A DNA stretch of 13,341 nt from contig JWZX01001261.1 in assembly GCA_001275005.1 (NCBI GenBank), positions 1-13,341 on the forward strand, given 5' to 3'. The notes beneath the pieces were generated by a model. That model was not told the origin of the DNA. It saw only the letters and a list, made by a program, of their open reading frames with translations, and searched no databases. Shown piece by piece: positions 1 to 6,837 of the stretch. Every line of letters starts with the position of its first letter. Within the stretch, counting starts at the first letter, position 1. The translations under genes were made by a program, and so were the position numbers. This DNA is from Chrysochromulina tobinii. Taxonomy: Eukaryota > Haptophyta > Prymnesiales > Chrysochromulinaceae.

Positions 1-116
1 GGGGCGCCGCGGCGGGGCTGGGAGGCGGGGGGCGGCGCGCGACCCGACACGCGACAGTAACCGGCATCGCATACATTGCGATGATAGCGTAGGAGCATCA
101 ATGCCGTAGTGCGTAG

Positions 117-176
117 AGATAAGATGAGTCCCCGACCACATCAAGGATAAGATGAGTCCCCCGACCACATTAAGGA
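117..176. repeat. Two-copy tandem repeat, about 28 nt
   Basis: GATAAGATGAGTCCCC, then GACCACAT(C/T)AAG, occurs twice back to back. The copies differ by one inserted C and one substitution. It is non-coding and its function is unknown. Confidence 0.75.
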
Positions 177-217
177 TCAAGAGATACAGATCTTTCGACC
201 CAAAGGGGTACCCGGTG

Positions 218-582
218 CGAGGGCTACTACACATGCAGTCAGCATGTCTTACAAGTTACGCGTAATTTGTCATTCTTACAGGTCAACACCCCTCGATATT
301 AATGTAAGGGCGGGAGTAAGTGCGTGCACTCTGCACATCACCAGGTTCACGTTGGTTCACGTCACCAGTACGCCAGCAAGCTGCAAGGGATTGTGTCGCG
401 ACTCGCGTGCGCCGCGCGCGTGTGTTCTGGTGTGCATTTGTGTCGTATAAACAGTGTGCATTTGTGTCGTAATCAGTCCCATGTATTACATACGATGAGG
501 AACGAGTACCACACAGCATAATCCATAATGATCCTATTTCCAGCCCCGTTCGAGGGCCACATTGCAGTCAGCATGTCTTACA
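218..582. repeat. Direct repeat pair 218-253 and 551-582
   Basis: A 20-nt stretch (TGCAGTCAGCATGTCTTACA) is identical at 234-253 and 563-582. Weaker similarity extends to a shared CGAGGGC at 218 and 551. The copies are about 330 nt apart, and the second lies immediately beside the stop codon of the LRR gene. The intervening DNA could be an insertion with a long target duplication, or the pair may be an old tandem duplication. Confidence 0.6.
430..477. repeat. Short direct repeat
   Basis: GTGTGCATTTGTGTCGTA occurs twice with a spacing of about 23 nt in the non-coding region. It carries no other signal. Confidence 0.65.
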
Positions 583-584
583 GA

Positions 585-2723
585 TCACCCCACATGCACA
601 TTTCCATTGTTTTCGATGGCGAAAGCCGGTGCAAAGCGCAGGATGGTGCTGGGTGGCACTCCGGCGGACCTGAGCATATCGAAGCTCGACATTAAGCTCG
701 ACATTCTCAGGTCGAAGCTCGCGGGCAGCGCGATTGACGTCAACGAGGAGCAGCCAGAGAAGGCGCCATCACCGAGGCTCGTGAGGCCGGTGGGCAGCGT
801 GATCGACGTCATCGAGGAGCAGTTCTTGAAGGCGCTCCTACCGATGCTCGTGAGGCCGGCGGGCAGCTCGATCGACGTCAACGAGGAGCAGAGCTGGAAG
901 GCGCACTCACCGAGGCTCGTGAGGCCTGCAGGCAGCTCGATCGACGTCAACGAGGAGCAGCCATAGAAGGCGTGATCACCGATGCTTGTGAGGCCGGCGG
1001 GCAGCTCAATCGACGTCAACGAGCCGCAGAACTGGAAGGCGCACCCACCGATGCTCGTGAGGCCTGCGGGCAGCGCGATCGACGTCATCGAGGAGCAGTC
1101 ATAGAAGGCGAACTCACCGAGGCTCGTGAGGCCGGCAGGCAGCTCGATCGACGTCATCGAGGAGCAGCCCTCGAAGGCGTGCAGACCGAGGCTTGTGAGG
1201 CCCACGGGCAGCTCGATCGACGTCAACGAGGAGCAGCCCCAGAAGGCGTACTCACCGATGCTTGTGAGGCCGGAGGGCAGCTCGATCGACGTCAACGAGG
1301 AGCAGCCCCAGAAGGCGCCCTCACCGATGCTCGTGAGGCCGGCGGGAAGCGCGATCGACGTCATCGAGGAGCAGGCCTCGAAGGCGCTCCTACCGATGCT
1401 CGTGAGGCCGGAGGGCAGCGTGATCGACGTCAACGAGGAGCAGCAATTGAAGGTGTCCTCATCGATGCTCGTGAGGCCGGCGGGCAGCTCGATCGACGTC
1501 ATCGAGGAGCAGCCCCAGAAGGCCCTCTCACTGAGGCTCGTGATGCCGGCGGGCAGCTCGATCGACGTCAACGTGGAGCACTCATAGAAGGCATACTCAC
1601 GGATGCTTGTGAGGCCGGCAGGCAGCTCGATTGACATCAACGAGGAGCAACCCCAGTAGGCGCCCTCACCGATGCTCGTAAGGCCGGCGGGCAGCGCGAT
1701 CGACGTCATAGACGTGTCATCGCGGAACGCGTACGCCGGCACGCGCGCCTCGCCGTCGCGCAGCACGCACGCGGCAAGCAGCACCTCCATGGGCGCCTCG
1801 CCCTCGCCGCGGATGCACGCGCGCACCCCCGCCATCGGGTACGAGCCTGCACCAGAAGACTCCACGCGCCTCAGCGCGGCCACGTCCACCTCGAAACCGC
1901 CCAGCCCTGTCACCTTTGCCAGGTTGGGCAGCCAGCGCGACGCGTCGGCCACGTCGGCGACGAGGCGACCAGCGGCGCGGCTGTCTGAGAGGTCGAGCTC
2001 GGTCACCTCGACGAGGTTGCTCGTGAGCGGCAGGCCGACGCGTGCGCACAGCCGCGCGCACAGGACGCGCCGCGCCCGCGCGCGCCACGCGAGGCTCACG
2101 CCCTTGAGTGCGCACAGCGTCGGTACGTCGGCGTCCGCGAGGGCGTCCTCGAGGGCGTCCTCGTTGACGAGCTGCGTCGAGAGCCAGCATGCGGGCGCTG
2201 GCGGTGTGGGTGCGTCGGCCGCTCGCGGTGCAGTGGCGTCGTGCTGAGCGTCGTGCGTGTAAATCGGCTCCTCCGTCGCCGCCTGCCGCTCCGCCTCGGT
2301 GGGGAAGTCGCTCACGACGCCCAGCAGCCACCCGAGCTCCGGGCCACTCTTGCCAGCGAGGTGGCCGGTGCACAGGGAATGCGAGAGAAGGCGGCGCAGC
2401 TCGACGTCCACGTCGAGAAAGTGCGCGCCGTGCAACAGCTGCGCGAGGTGCGTGAGCGAGCACCCCTCCAGCGCCCCGCCGCCATCCTCCGCACCGCCTT
2501 CGGCGACGCGCGAGAGCGTGCGGAGCGCAGCCGCAGGCACCAGAGTGGCGAACGCCCCCTCGGCGCCGCCCGTGTCGCTCACCCAGTTGGCGAGCGCCGC
2601 CGATCGCGCCGCGGCCGAACGGGGCCACGCGACCTCCTCGCCCTCGACGCTTCGCATCCTTACTTTGCCGTCGTCGCCGTCGCCGCCGATGACGTCGCCG
2701 CCGCCGACGGACCTCCCCGACAT
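585..2723 (-). CDS. SKP1-like / F-box-like / BspA-type LRR fusion protein
   Basis: An uninterrupted 712-residue frame starts at the ATG at 2723 and ends at a TGA at 585-587. Residues about 20-75 (beginning VRMRSVEGEEVAW) resemble the SKP1 BTB/POZ fold. Residues about 86-155 (LAQLLHGAHFLDVDVELRRL, then SDFPTEAERQAATEE) resemble the SKP1 dimerisation domain. Residues about 182-226 (STQLVNEDALEDAL, then PTLCALKGVSLAWRARARRV) look like a divergent F-box. From about 337 to 660 come fourteen 23-residue leucine-rich repeats of the type LTSIGEYAFWGCSSLTSIELP (LRR_5, BspA-like), and then a short non-repeat tail. In SCF ubiquitin ligases, SKP1, the F-box and the substrate-binding LRR normally lie on two proteins, so a substrate adaptor role is an inference from the domain order. 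The SKP1 resemblance is judged by eye and is moderately secure. The LRR call is strong. No intron is needed to explain the frame. Confidence 0.82.
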   Translation of the reverse strand: MSGRSVGGGDVIGGDGDDGKVRMRSVEGEEVAWPRSAAARSAALANWVSDTGGAEGAFATLVPAAALRTLSRVAEGGAEDGGGALEGCSLTHLAQLLHGAHFLDVDVELRRLLSHSLCTGHLAGKSGPELGWLLGVVSDFPTEAERQAATEEPIYTHDAQHDATAPRAADAPTPPAPACWLSTQLVNEDALEDALADADVPTLCALKGVSLAWRARARRVLCARLCARVGLPLTSNLVEVTELDLSDSRAAGRLVADVADASRWLPNLAKVTGLGGFEVDVAALRRVESSGAGSYPMAGVRACIRGEGEAPMEVLLAACVLRDGEARVPAYAFRDDTSMTSIALPAGLTSIGEGAYWGCSSLMSIELPAGLTSIREYAFYECSTLTSIELPAGITSLSERAFWGCSSMTSIELPAGLTSIDEDTFNCCSSLTSITLPSGLTSIGRSAFEACSSMTSIALPAGLTSIGEGAFWGCSSLTSIELPSGLTSIGEYAFWGCSSLTSIELPVGLTSLGLHAFEGCSSMTSIELPAGLTSLGEFAFYDCSSMTSIALPAGLTSIGGCAFQFCGSLTSIELPAGLTSIGDHAFYGCSSLTSIELPAGLTSLGECAFQLCSSLTSIELPAGLTSIGRSAFKNCSSMTSITLPTGLTSLGDGAFSGCSSLTSIALPASFDLRMSSLMSSFDMLRSAGVPPSTILRFAPAFAIENNGNVHVG
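742..1712 (-). repeat. 69-bp tandem array coding for 14 LRR units
   Basis: The DNA repeats every 69 bases in register with the 23-residue LRR units. Synonymous positions are also highly conserved: GATCGACGTCA and GAGGAGCAG recur in nearly every unit. This implies recent duplication or gene conversion rather than only protein-level constraint. Variation is concentrated in the codons of the AF.GCSS segment. Confidence 0.93.
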
Positions 2724-2880
2724 GTTTTCGGTGGAAAAGTATAAACCCTTTCCGGATATCCAATTTGAGGAAGGGAGAGGGCGGAGCAGGGGGCCATGTA
2801 CATAAGTTGTTGAGGCTACATGCCATGTGTGCTTGTCTTGCCTTGCAGGACTCTTGCCGTCAAGAATTGCAGGTGTCCTT
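2724..2880. promoter_or_regulatory. Divergent promoter region with TATAAA box
   Basis: Only 157 bases separate the start codons of the minus-strand LRR gene and the plus-strand protease gene. A TATAAA lies at 2740-2745 on the plus strand, about 135 bases before the protease ATG. A CCAAT lies at 2760-2764 on the plus strand, which reads ATTGG for the other gene. CTTGCAG at about 2842-2848 and ATTGCAG at about 2868-2874 could be 3' splice sites of a 5'UTR intron. The elements are recognised by motif only. Confidence 0.45.
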
Positions 2881-3457
2881 ATGGAAGGGCGCGTCCTTCG
2901 GCGAGCTGCTCACCTGCTCGGCCTCGGCCTTCTCGCTGGCGCGCACGCCTCGACGATGCGCGTACTGCTGCCCGACGGCCGCAACCTCACGCTGCCTGCC
3001 ACGCATACGGCCTCGTCGCCGGCGCTCCCGGCGCTCTCTCCGATGGCTGCGCCGCTAGCGCTGCTCTTTGCGGGCGACGCGTGCGCGCCGCTCGCTCCCG
3101 ACGTGCCGCGCCCCGCGATCGGCGGCTTCGTGCTCTTCGCACGCCGCGGCGGCTGCGTCTTCGACGTCAAAATGCAGACGGCGATGGCCGCAGGTGCGGC
3201 TGCGCTCGTGGTCGGCGACACTCTTGCAGCCGAGTATGCGGCTCTGTCGGATGCGACCGCGCAGTCGGCGGCGCTCACGAACCCGTGCATCGTGAGCTGC
3301 ACGGTCGGCCGTGGCGTGGTCGACGCGAGCACCCTCTCGCTCGCCGACGTACTCGGCGGCTTGCCCAGCTCCTGCCCCGCTCCCGCCGAGTATACGGGCC
3401 GCCGCTGCCCAACGAACCTCTGCGCCTTTTCGGGCCACGCGCCCAATGGCAGCGGCA

Positions 3458-3488
<31 letters not shown>

Positions 3489-6400
3489 CAGCAGCGGTGG
3501 AGCTGGCGCCCAAGCCCCTCTATCTGCCCCTCCACCTACCCTGCGAGAGGTGTGCTGTGTGCTCGACTCGCTGGGCTGGTCGTCTTGCATGCAAGTGCTC
3601 ACCACGGCGCCGCGACTCCCCCACAGGTGTGCTGTGTGCTCGACTCGCCCGCCTTCGAGATGTCGCTGCCCAACACGAGCGGAGCAGGCCATTCAACTGC
3701 CGTACCTGCCCTCTACCTGCCCCTCGCCCTGGGCCAACTCCTCGAGGCTCAGTGCGACCCGCACGCGCGGGCCACGTCACCGCACGCGCGTGCCACGTCA
3801 CCGCACGCTCGGGCCACGTCACCGCACGCGCGTGCCACGTCATCAGTCGGCGGCGGCACGGCGACGCCCGGCACGGCGGATCACGGCATGGCACCGGCAC
3901 TGTCGGCTTGCTCCGCGCTGTTGTATGAGGAGGAGGTACCGGTAGGCCACGGCCGTTGGGATTCGTCAGCGCCGCTCATCTGGCTGCTCGCTACTAGGTG
4001 CGATGCCCGCTGATGACATCTGATGACATCTGATGACATCTGATTACGTCTACGAGGTGCGATGCCCGCTGATGATATCTGATGACATCTGATGACACCT
4101 GATGACATCTGATTACGCTTGAGTGCATGCAAATGCTCACCACGGCGCTGGCTCCCTCCCCACAGTACCGCCGCCCTCGCCTCGTACCTCGCAGCCCGGG
4201 CGCAAGACCAACAGGACAAGCAGGTGTGATGCCCGCTGATGACATCCGATGACATCTGATGACATCCGATGACATCGGATTACATCTGAGTGCATCCGAG
4301 TGCATGCAAGTGGCGCAAGACCTACAGGTCAAGCAGGCGCTTGGCGGGACCGCTCGGCGGCGCATGCGAGTGCTCACGACGACGCCCCACGCTCTCCGTT
4401 TCCCCACAGGTGGCGCTTGGCGGGACGTCGCTGCGCCAGGCCGACGTCGACGCCTCGACCCTCGACGCATCGACCGCGATCGGCTTCCTGGTGGGCGTCC
4501 GCCCTCCTGATTGCGTCTGATTGCGTCTGATTGCGACTGATTGCGATCGGCTTCCTGGTGATGGCGTCCACCTTCTTGAGGATCCTCCTCAGCATGCAAG
4601 TGCTCACCACGGCGCCTTGTCCCCACAGGTCATGGCGTCCACCTTCTTGATGATCCTCTTCTTTCTCGTGCGGGCCGGCTTCAACATCGTGCTGGTGAGC
4701 ATTGATCTCCCTTGATCTCCCTTGATCGTGCGGGCCGGCTTCAACATCGTGCTGGTGAGCATTGATCTCCCTTGATCTCCCTTGATCTCCCTTGATCTCC
4801 CTTGATCGTGCGGGCCGGCTTCAACATCGTGCTGGTGCTGCTCAACCCCATGCTCGTCGAGTGCATGCACGTGCTCACCACGGCGCCGTTCCCCCACAGG
4901 TGCTGCTCAACGCCATGTTCGTCTTCGCCTCCTCCACCGCCACCGGGCAGCTGCTCATCGTGCCCGCGCTCACCACGGCGCTCGAGGCGGTTGGGCCTCG
5001 GGGCTCCGCCGCATCATACGTGAGCGTGCCCTTCTGCGCCGACCTGGACAACCTTTGCAGCCCCGGCCGTCTGTCCGTCGTCATGCTGGTAGGCGGTGGC
5101 CTCGCGCTGAGCGCTTCGGTGGGCTGGTTCCTCCATCGGCATGATGAGTGGATGTGGCTGCTCCAGGTGCGTCTGATTGCATCTGAATGGCGTCTGATTG
5201 CGTCATGATTGCGTCTGAATGGCGTCGGATGGCGTGATTGCGTCTGAATGTATCTGAATGGTGTCTGATTGCGTCTGATGGCGTCTGATGGCCTCTGATG
5301 GCCTCTGATGGCCCTCTGATTGCGTCTGATTGCCCTGACGGAAGTGGATGTGGGCCGCTCCAGGACGCGTTCTCGATGGCGATCTCCCTTGATCTCCCTT
5401 GATCTCCCTTGATCTCCATTGATCTCCCTTGCTCCAGGACGCGTTCTCGATGGCGATCTGCTGCTTGTTCGTGCGCACGGTGCGCCTACCGTCGCTCAAG
5501 GTCGGCACTCTCTTCCTTGGCATGATGTTCTTCTACGACGTGTTCATGGTCTTCATTTCGCCCTTGCTGTTCCACGGAGAGTCCGTGATGATGACGGTCG
5601 CCACCGCCGGCGAGCCCACGGCGGCTGTCGAGCATGATACCGGTCAGTGCACCCTGCTCCAAGTGCCTCTTGATGGACTCTCTGAGTGCACCTGATGAGC
5701 TTGCATGCACAGGCAAGTGCATCCGGACCGAGGGCGAGACGATGCCGATGCTCATGCTCATCCCCCGCCTGAATCCCTTCCAAGAGGACCTCCTCGATCG
5801 CGTCTTCTCGCCGGCACCGCCCCCCCCGCCGCCGCCACCCCCGGGCACCCCGGACGTTTCGGGCTTGTGGTTTCGTCTCTCCGGCGCTCCGGGCTCCTTT
5901 GCCATGATTGGGCTCGGCGACATTGTACGCGTGCCCTCCTTGATGGCCACTGATTTCAATGATTGGGCTCGGCGACATTGCACGCATGCGTCCGAGCAGC
6001 CCTCCCATCCATATTAGGTGCTTCATGATTGCTTCTGAGTGCTTCTCTGATGGCCGCTCGGATTTATTGGATTACGTCCCTTCCATATTAGGTGCTTCCG
6101 GCGCTCGCCATCGCCTACGGCCGCCGCATCGACCTCTACCGCGCAGCCGCTGGTCGGCCTGGTAGTGTTTCCTTATTAGACAAGGTGTCCTCGTGCTGCT
6201 CCTTTGGCTACTTTGGCTGGTCGGTCACCGGTTACGGTCTGGGCCTCGCAGTCACGCTCGCCGCCAATGCGTATGGGTGGACCTTTAATGGTGTCCAAGG
6301 GCAGCCTGCACTCCTGTACGTCATTGCTACTGATTGCCTTTGATGGCCATTGATTGCCACACATTAAAGGTCCGCGCTTTGATGGACTGCCTGCACTCCG

Positions 6401-6695
6401 GTTCGTCAGCACGGTCGTGGGCTTCTCGCGGCAGGCAAGTGCTCGCGGCATGCAAGTGCTCACCACAGCGCGCGCGCCCTCTTCACGCCCTCTTCACAGG
6501 TACCTCGTGCCCGGAGTGCTCGGGGCGTTACTACTGCGCTCGTGGCTGCGCTCGGAGATGAGCGCTATGTGGACAGGGAGTGCGGTCCCACCCGCGACGC
6601 TGGAGGACGAGAGTCACTCAGAGCTGTGCTCTTATCAAGAGCCGAGCTCTGGGTACAGCCCCACCTCCTCCACCTCCGCCTCCCAAGTCAACTGA
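2881..6695 (+). CDS. Signal peptide peptidase-like (SPPL2-type) intramembrane aspartyl protease
   Basis: This is a GxGD protease predicted to cut membrane-anchored substrates within the bilayer of endomembranes. Exons on my model: 2881-3549, 3627-3997, 4166-4223, 4410-4490, 4629-4694, 4900-5166, 5438-5642, 5713-5924, 6092-6315, 6500-6695. Together they give 782 codons plus a TGA. The start at 2881 gives a signal peptide (MEGRVLRRAAHLLGLGLLAG). A PA domain follows (IGGFVLFARRGGCVFDVKMQ at about 78-97, then VPALYLPLALGQLL in exon 2), interrupted by a Gly-rich insert. About nine membrane segments follow. The first catalytic Asp is D538 in FFYDVFMVF, the second is D642 in MIGLGDIV, and the third motif is QPALLYLVP at 714-722. 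All joins keep phase. A proline run (608-616) and a Ser/Thr-rich tail are present. The N-terminal exon boundary and the final exon tail are the least certain parts. Confidence 0.9.
3445..3502 (+). repeat. GGC trinucleotide run (poly-Gly linker)
   Basis: AGCGGC and GGC codons repeat, encoding SGSGGGGGGGGGGDSSGG inside the PA-domain region of the protease. It is probably a flexible, length-variable linker. The opposite strand reads as poly-Ala/Arg, which is an artefact. Confidence 0.85.
3550..3626 (+). other. Protease intron 1 (77 nt) with exact 22-nt flanking duplication
   Basis: The intron begins at GTGTGC and ends in CCCCCACAG. Its first 22 nt (3550-3571) are identical to the first 22 nt of the next exon (3627-3648), so the inserted unit is about 55 nt. 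That unit carries a full module A cassette at 3587-3611. Removing the intron restores LREVCCVLDSPAFEMSLPN. Its length is not a multiple of three. Confidence 0.88.
3759..3842 (+). repeat. Four 21-bp tandem units coding PHARATS
   Basis: CCGCACGCGCG(G/T)GCCACGTCA is repeated exactly four times (3759, 3780, 3801, 3822) in exon 2 of the protease, downstream of the PA domain. It encodes a low-complexity luminal linker. The unit is in frame, so copy-number change would not break the gene. Confidence 0.92.
3998..4165 (+). other. Protease intron 2 (168 nt), doubled TGATGACATC array plus cassette A
   Basis: The donor follows CTACTAG at 3997 and the acceptor is CCCCACAG at 4165. Splicing gives LIWLLATSTAALASY, a membrane segment. 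The intron holds two copies of a head (GAGGTGCGATGCCCGCTGAT type, at about 3995 and 4054). Each is followed by TGATGACATC units, and a module A cassette (4125-4149) ends the intron. Unlike its neighbours it shows no clear duplication of the downstream exon. Confidence 0.85.
4224..4409 (+). other. Protease intron 3 (186 nt) with internal exon-junction copy
   Basis: The donor follows CAAGCAG at 4223 and the acceptor is CCCCACAG at 4409, phase 0. The order is a TGATGACATC array with the same GTGTGATGCCCGC head as intron 2, a truncated cassette (4302-4312), then a copy of the exon 3 end (4312-4336, 23 of 25 nt match 4199-4223) joined to a copy of the exon 4 start (4337-4350 matches 4413-4426), then a cassette A variant (4362-4386). 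The internal copy lacks the GTG codon that begins exon 4. Confidence 0.85.
4491..4628 (+). other. Protease intron 4 (138 nt) with internal exon-junction copy
   Basis: The donor follows GGCTTCCTG at 4490 and the acceptor is CCCCACAG at 4628, phase 0. TGATTGCGTC units come first. A 45-nt copy of the spliced junction follows (4543-4587 matches 4476-4490 plus 4629-4658 at about 43 of 45 positions), then cassette A (4592-4616). The donor-proximal GGCGTCCGCCCTCCTGAT is a third, more diverged copy of the exon 5 start. Confidence 0.87.
4695..4899 (+). other. Protease intron 5 (205 nt) with three copies of the exon 5 end
   Basis: The 27-nt end of exon 5 (starting GTGCGGGCCGGCTTCAAC) occurs at 4668, 4728 and 4808. 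The first two copies are followed by GTGAGCAT and TGATCTCCCT arrays of different lengths. The third copy is joined directly to a copy of the exon 6 start (4835-4858, 22 of 24 nt match 4900-4923). Cassette A (4863-4887) and CCCCCACAG complete the intron. Splicing gives FNIVLVLLNAMFVF, continuous across a membrane segment. Confidence 0.88.
5167..5437 (+). other. Protease intron 6 (271 nt), two TGAT arrays around a junction copy
   Basis: The donor follows CTGCTCCAG at 5166 and the acceptor is TGCTCCAG at 5437, phase 0. A long TGATTGCGTC / TGATGGCCTC array is followed by a copy of the exon 6 end (5343-5363) joined to an exact 22-nt copy of the exon 7 start (5364-5385). A TGATCTCCCT array and a second GCTCCAG acceptor follow. 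The 29-nt segment 5357-5385 is identical to 5431-5459, so two equivalent acceptors exist, but using the first would put the array into the message. No cassette A is present. Confidence 0.86.
5643..5712 (+). other. Protease intron 7 (70 nt)
   Basis: The donor is GTCAGT at 5643 and the acceptor is GCATGCACAG at 5712. Splicing gives VEHDTGKCIRTEGETMPMLM. A degraded duplication is visible: GGTCAGTGCACC at the donor and GGCAAGTGCATCC across the acceptor. AGTGCACC recurs inside. It keeps only the GCATGC part of cassette A. Confidence 0.8.
5925..6091 (+). other. Protease intron 8 (167 nt), duplicated active-site exon edge and duplicated acceptor
   Basis: The donor splits GACATT from GTACGC and the acceptor is ATATTAG at 6091. 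Splicing gives MIGLGDIVLPALAIAYG. The exon 8 end coding MIGLGDI (5904-5925) is repeated exactly at 5959-5980. TCCATATTAGGTGCTTC occurs at 6008-6024 and again at 6082-6098, spanning the real acceptor. Between 5980 and 6017 lies what looks like an older intron of about 38 nt, with TGAT-type sequence inserted on each side of it. Confidence 0.82.
6316..6499 (+). other. Protease intron 9 (184 nt)
   Basis: The donor is GTACGT at 6316 and the acceptor is CTCTTCACAG at 6499. Splicing gives QPALLYLVPGVLG. TGATTGCCTT-type units are followed at 6384-6407 by a diverged copy (20 of 24) of the exon 9 end. Read through, that copy translates as LPALRFVSTVVGF, recognisably like the real junction. Cassette A follows at 6448-6472, preceded by a partial duplicate of itself (GGCAGGCAAGTGCTC at 6431-6445). 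Confidence 0.82.
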
Positions 6696-6837
6696 GCTCC
6701 GAATCTCCCGCGTGCACCTCGCGATCTCCCGCGTGCACGTCGGTGCCGATCTCGCGCAGACCTCGCGCCGACCTTCATCGCTGTTTTGGGGTCCCACGGC
6801 TGTTTTGGGTCCCGAGGGGTCTCACCAGGAGAGGGCG

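Larger units (their letters stand above)
1..584. other. Intergenic region with short direct repeats
   Basis: I find no convincing gene here. The first 45 bases are almost pure G/C. The remainder is lower in GC than the flanking genes and contains several local duplications, listed separately. The short reading frames on both strands (for example 244-450 plus and 283-519 minus) have arginine/histidine/cysteine-rich compositions, no recognisable motif and overlap one another, so they are not called. The segment includes the 3' flank of the minus-strand LRR gene that ends at 585. Confidence 0.6.
3587..6472 (+). repeat. Module A introner-like cassette, sense copies in protease introns
   Basis: The consensus is GCATGCAAGTG joined to CTCACCACGGCGCC, followed by a short C/T tract and CCCCACAG or TTCACAG. 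Full or near-full copies are at 3587-3611, 4125-4149, 4362-4386, 4592-4616, 4863-4887 and 6448-6472. Truncated copies showing only GCATGCAAGTG or GCATGCACAG are at 4302-4312 and 5703-5712. CTCAC sits where a branch point would be expected and the tract runs straight into the acceptor AG, so the cassette looks like a portable 3' intron end. All copies share the gene's orientation. Confidence 0.9.

Noticed and set aside
742-1712. Recurrent GACGTCA as CRE/bZIP sites
   Set aside because: They recur because they encode a conserved LRR segment. Position is set by the coding repeat.
562-2247. Plus-strand open frames across the LRR gene (for example 972-1634)
   Set aside because: They are antisense shadows of the 69-bp LRR repeat and show only repeated Arg/Gly/Glu-rich text without domains.
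1717-2826. 369-residue minus-strand frame
   Set aside because: Arg/Ala-rich alternate frame of the N-terminal part of the LRR gene. The 712-residue frame carries the recognisable domains.
2910-3692. Minus-strand frames with poly-Ala or poly-Pro runs
   Set aside because: Antisense of the protease first exon and its GGC run. No independent evidence.
3759-5430. Regular repeats resembling a CRISPR array
   Set aside because: Units are 10-21 nt, contiguous without unique spacers, and lie in exons or introns of a eukaryotic gene.
6150-6183. GTAGTGTTTCCTTATTAGACAAG as a tiny intron in exon 9
   Set aside because: It is only about 23 nt, the frame is open across it, and the loop length is acceptable for this protease family.
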